64,000 nt of DNA from contig CAJJZS010000007.1 of the NCBI GenBank assembly GCA_905197685.1, positions 51,133-115,132 of the forward strand, written 5' to 3'. The stretch's first letter is position 1, and each line of letters starts with the position of its first letter. A program made the translations under genes and the position numbers. Below the pieces are notes generated by a model, which saw nothing but the letters and a program-made list of their open reading frames with translations, was not told the origin of the DNA and searched no databases. Positions 62,205-64,000 of this stretch are shown here, one piece after another. The stretch comes from an uncultured Oscillospiraceae bacterium (lineage in GTDB: Bacteria > Bacillota > Clostridia > Oscillospirales > Ruminococcaceae).

Positions 62205-63401
62205 ATGAAAACAGTTTACGCGGGAGCTGTGATTGCAGCGGGAGGACTTTCGCAGCGAATGGAAGGAATCAATAAACAGAGATTGGAAATTGACGGAGTT
62301 CCGGTTTTGGTTCGTTCGATTTTGGCGATTGCGGCAGTGGAGGAGATTCGGGAGATTGTCGTAGTTGCCCGTCCGGAGATGTTTGACGAGATACAAGGTT
62401 GGAAGCAGACCTATTCGCTTCCCGATTTTTTATCGGCTGCGGCAGGGGAGAGCCGACAGGCTTCGGTACAAAACGGAATTGACAAATTATCGCAGAATGT
62501 AGAATACTTTGTGATTCATGACGGAGCAAGACCTTTTGCAGAAAAAGAGATGATTTTACGCTGTCTTGATGCGGCAAAGCAGCACGGAGCGGCGACCGCT
62601 GCGGTTAAGACAAAGGATACAATCAAGGTAGCGGCAGAGGACGGTTCGATTGCCGATACCCCGAACAGAGATATGCTGTACTTAACCCAAACCCCACAGA
62701 TTTTCCGTGCGGATTTGTACCGAAAAGCGGCTTTGCTGGCAAAGGAACAGGGAAAGGAATACACCGACGACTGCCAGCTGGCAGAGGCGGCAGGATATCC
62801 GGTGTGGCTGGCGCAGGGCGACTACCGCAACATTAAAATTACAACGCCGGAGGACATCGCGGTTGCGCAGGCTTTGGCAAAACAGGGCGGAATTGAGAAA
62901 GAGAGAAAACAGGAGGAGAAACAGATGGAAATCAGAACAGGACACGGATATGACGTCCATCGGCTGGTTGAGGGAAGAAAACTGATTTTGGGAGGAGTTT
63001 TGATTCCCTGGGAACGGGGCTTGCTCGGACATTCGGACGCAGACGTGTTGGTCCATGCGGTGATGGATTCTTTGCTGGGCGCAGCGGGACTTGGAGATAT
63101 TGGGCGGCATTTTCCGGATACGGACCCCGATTATGCGGGGGCAGACAGTATTATGCTGTTGGAACGGGTATGGGAGTTGATTGTTCGGGAAGGATACCGT
63201 ATTTCCAACATCGACTGCACCGTGATTGCGCAAAGACCAAAGCTCAAGGATTATATTCCGCAGATGAGAAAAAGAATCGCAGAGGCTTGCCGGATTGCGC
63301 AGGAACAGGTTAATGTTAAGGCGACAACCGAAGAAAAATTAGGCTTTACCGGTTCCGAAGAGGGAATCAGCGCGCACAGCGTATGTATCATAACAAGATA
63401 G
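62205..63401 (+). CDS. ispDF: Bifunctional IspD-IspF fusion (MEP pathway)
   Basis: 398 residues. Residues 1-225 are IspD (VIAAGGLSQRMEG, QKQ-like NKQRLEI, HDGARPF), which joins CTP and 2-C-methylerythritol 4-phosphate; residues about 240-398 are IspF (GHGYDVHRL, GLLGHSDADVLVHAV, ATTEEKLGFTG), which makes the cyclodiphosphate. A charged linker (KERKQEEKQ) joins them. The IspE step between them is encoded elsewhere. Confidence 0.96.
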   Translation: MKTVYAGAVIAAGGLSQRMEGINKQRLEIDGVPVLVRSILAIAAVEEIREIVVVARPEMFDEIQGWKQTYSLPDFLSAAAGESRQASVQNGIDKLSQNVEYFVIHDGARPFAEKEMILRCLDAAKQHGAATAAVKTKDTIKVAAEDGSIADTPNRDMLYLTQTPQIFRADLYRKAALLAKEQGKEYTDDCQLAEAAGYPVWLAQGDYRNIKITTPEDIAVAQALAKQGGIEKERKQEEKQMEIRTGHGYDVHRLVEGRKLILGGVLIPWERGLLGHSDADVLVHAVMDSLLGAAGLGDIGRHFPDTDPDYAGADSIMLLERVWELIVREGYRISNIDCTVIAQRPKLKDYIPQMRKRIAEACRIAQEQVNVKATTEEKLGFTGSEEGISAHSVCIITR

Positions 63402-63480
63402 GACGGGCAGTCGGTAAAAAAATCGCAAATTTTCGGCGGTTGGCATAGGATGTGGAGAGATTCATCAAGGAGGAATCGCC

Positions 63481-63732
63481 ATGAATCATATGACACAGCA
63501 GATTGATATTGCGGTAAGTTCGCTGACCTATGCAATCAAAGGGCAGCATCTTTTAGAACGATACGGATATATAGCGTGGGCGAGCAGAGATCACCAAAGA
63601 AGCAGCGGCTGCGGTTATCAGATAAGCGTAAAATGCAAAGACGAACAGCAGGCAGAGCGAGCCTTTGAAATTTTGCGGGAAAACGGAATCAAGCTAAAAG
63701 AAAGCAGAGATTCGGGAGGTGGTCGGAGTTGA
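63481..63732 (+). CDS. DUF3343 protein, second copy
   Basis: 83 residues from ATG 63481 behind AAGGAGG. It shares the alpha/beta layout with the 22.1 kb copy and carries SSGCGYQISVKC with two cysteines. Its stop overlaps the start of a cysteine desulfurase-type gene by four bases, the same pairing as in selenium clusters. Function unproven. Confidence 0.75.
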   Translation: MNHMTQQIDIAVSSLTYAIKGQHLLERYGYIAWASRDHQRSSGCGYQISVKCKDEQQAERAFEILRENGIKLKESRDSGGGRS

Positions 63733-64000
63733 TTTACCTTGACAATGCGGCGACCACCTTTCCAAAGCCGACCTGCGTGCATCGGGCAGTACAGCAGGCA
63801 ATGATTTATTACGGAGCAAATCCGGGCAGGGCGGGGCATGACCTGTCGCTGAAAACAGCGGAGATGGTATATCGAACCCGCTGCAAGGCAGCGAAACTGT
63901 TTGACTGCGAGGCGGAACAGGTTGTATTTACCAAAAACTGTACCGAAGCTATCAACACGGCAATCAAAGGAATTGTAAATCCCGGAGACCACATCATTAT
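63729..64000 (+). CDS. Cysteine desulfurase-type aminotransferase, N-terminal part (partial)
   Basis: A TTG start (LIYLDNAATTFPKP) behind GGAGGT, overlapping the DUF3343 stop. The visible 90 residues carry the NifS/CsdB start and TKNCTEAINTAIKG. The rest lies beyond the window. Confidence 0.9.
   Translation, partial: MIYLDNAATTFPKPTCVHRAVQQAMIYYGANPGRAGHDLSLKTAEMVYRTRCKAAKLFDCEAEQVVFTKNCTEAINTAIKGIVNPGDHII

Noticed and set aside
1..64000. CRISPR arrays, tRNA or rRNA genes, transposases
   Set aside because: No regularly spaced repeats, no tRNA-like T-arm with acceptor pairing, and no recognisable transposase or integrase frame were seen.

Overview
The window looks like a chromosomal segment of an anaerobic, low-to-mid GC Gram-positive bacterium of class Clostridia. 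Evidence: strong AGGAGG-type ribosome sites, frequent TTG and GTG starts, dense intrinsic terminators, a dnaG-rpoD pair, CcpA-free housekeeping genes typical of Firmicutes, and a complete selenocysteine-dependent glycine reductase locus of the Stickland type. The order Oscillospirales is a guess I cannot prove from the sequence. I found no rRNA, tRNA, CRISPR array, IS element or prophage gene.

Layout. 1-9.4 kb: end of a cardiolipin synthase, a binding-protein lipoprotein, an XRE/membrane-protein pair with a triple operator, galE, a FUSC membrane protein, a short-chain dehydrogenase, and a GntR-controlled ABC exporter. 9.5-16.9 kb: an Rrf2 regulator with its own palindrome, then dnaG-rpoD, murA, corA (with a probable leader peptide gene), a YigZ-family gene and rpmE. 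17.2-21.9 kb: a VanW-DltA-DltC operon, pepF and a 47-residue small protein.

22-34 kb is the metabolic core. A selenium-handling set (DUF3343, YedF, YedE and, divergently, a cysteine desulfurase-like enzyme) abuts a glycine riboswitch with an intrinsic terminator. That riboswitch precedes grdX-grdE-grdB-trxB-trxA-grdA, followed by grdC-grdD behind their own terminator and promoter. grdB and grdA each contain one in-frame TGA read as selenocysteine. Together these genes supply selenium, sense glycine, and reduce glycine to acetyl phosphate using thioredoxin as electron donor.

34-44 kb: an XRE regulator with two membrane proteins, a GDPD-nitrilase-nitrilase operon whose two nitrilase-like proteins lack different catalytic residues, a CPBP protease with tadA, proS, acpP, aroE and aroK. 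44.4-55.9 kb is a visibly AT-richer block (PucR regulator, DUF1177 protein, five-component peptide ABC transporter, two M20 peptidases). It is bounded on both sides by almost the same terminator hairpin and lies next to a truncated P-loop kinase, which suggests an acquired catabolic island. 56-64 kb: upp, rpiB, tsaB-tsaE, fhs, a SEDS-family gene, a fused ispDF, and a second DUF3343 plus cysteine desulfurase pair that runs off the end of the window.
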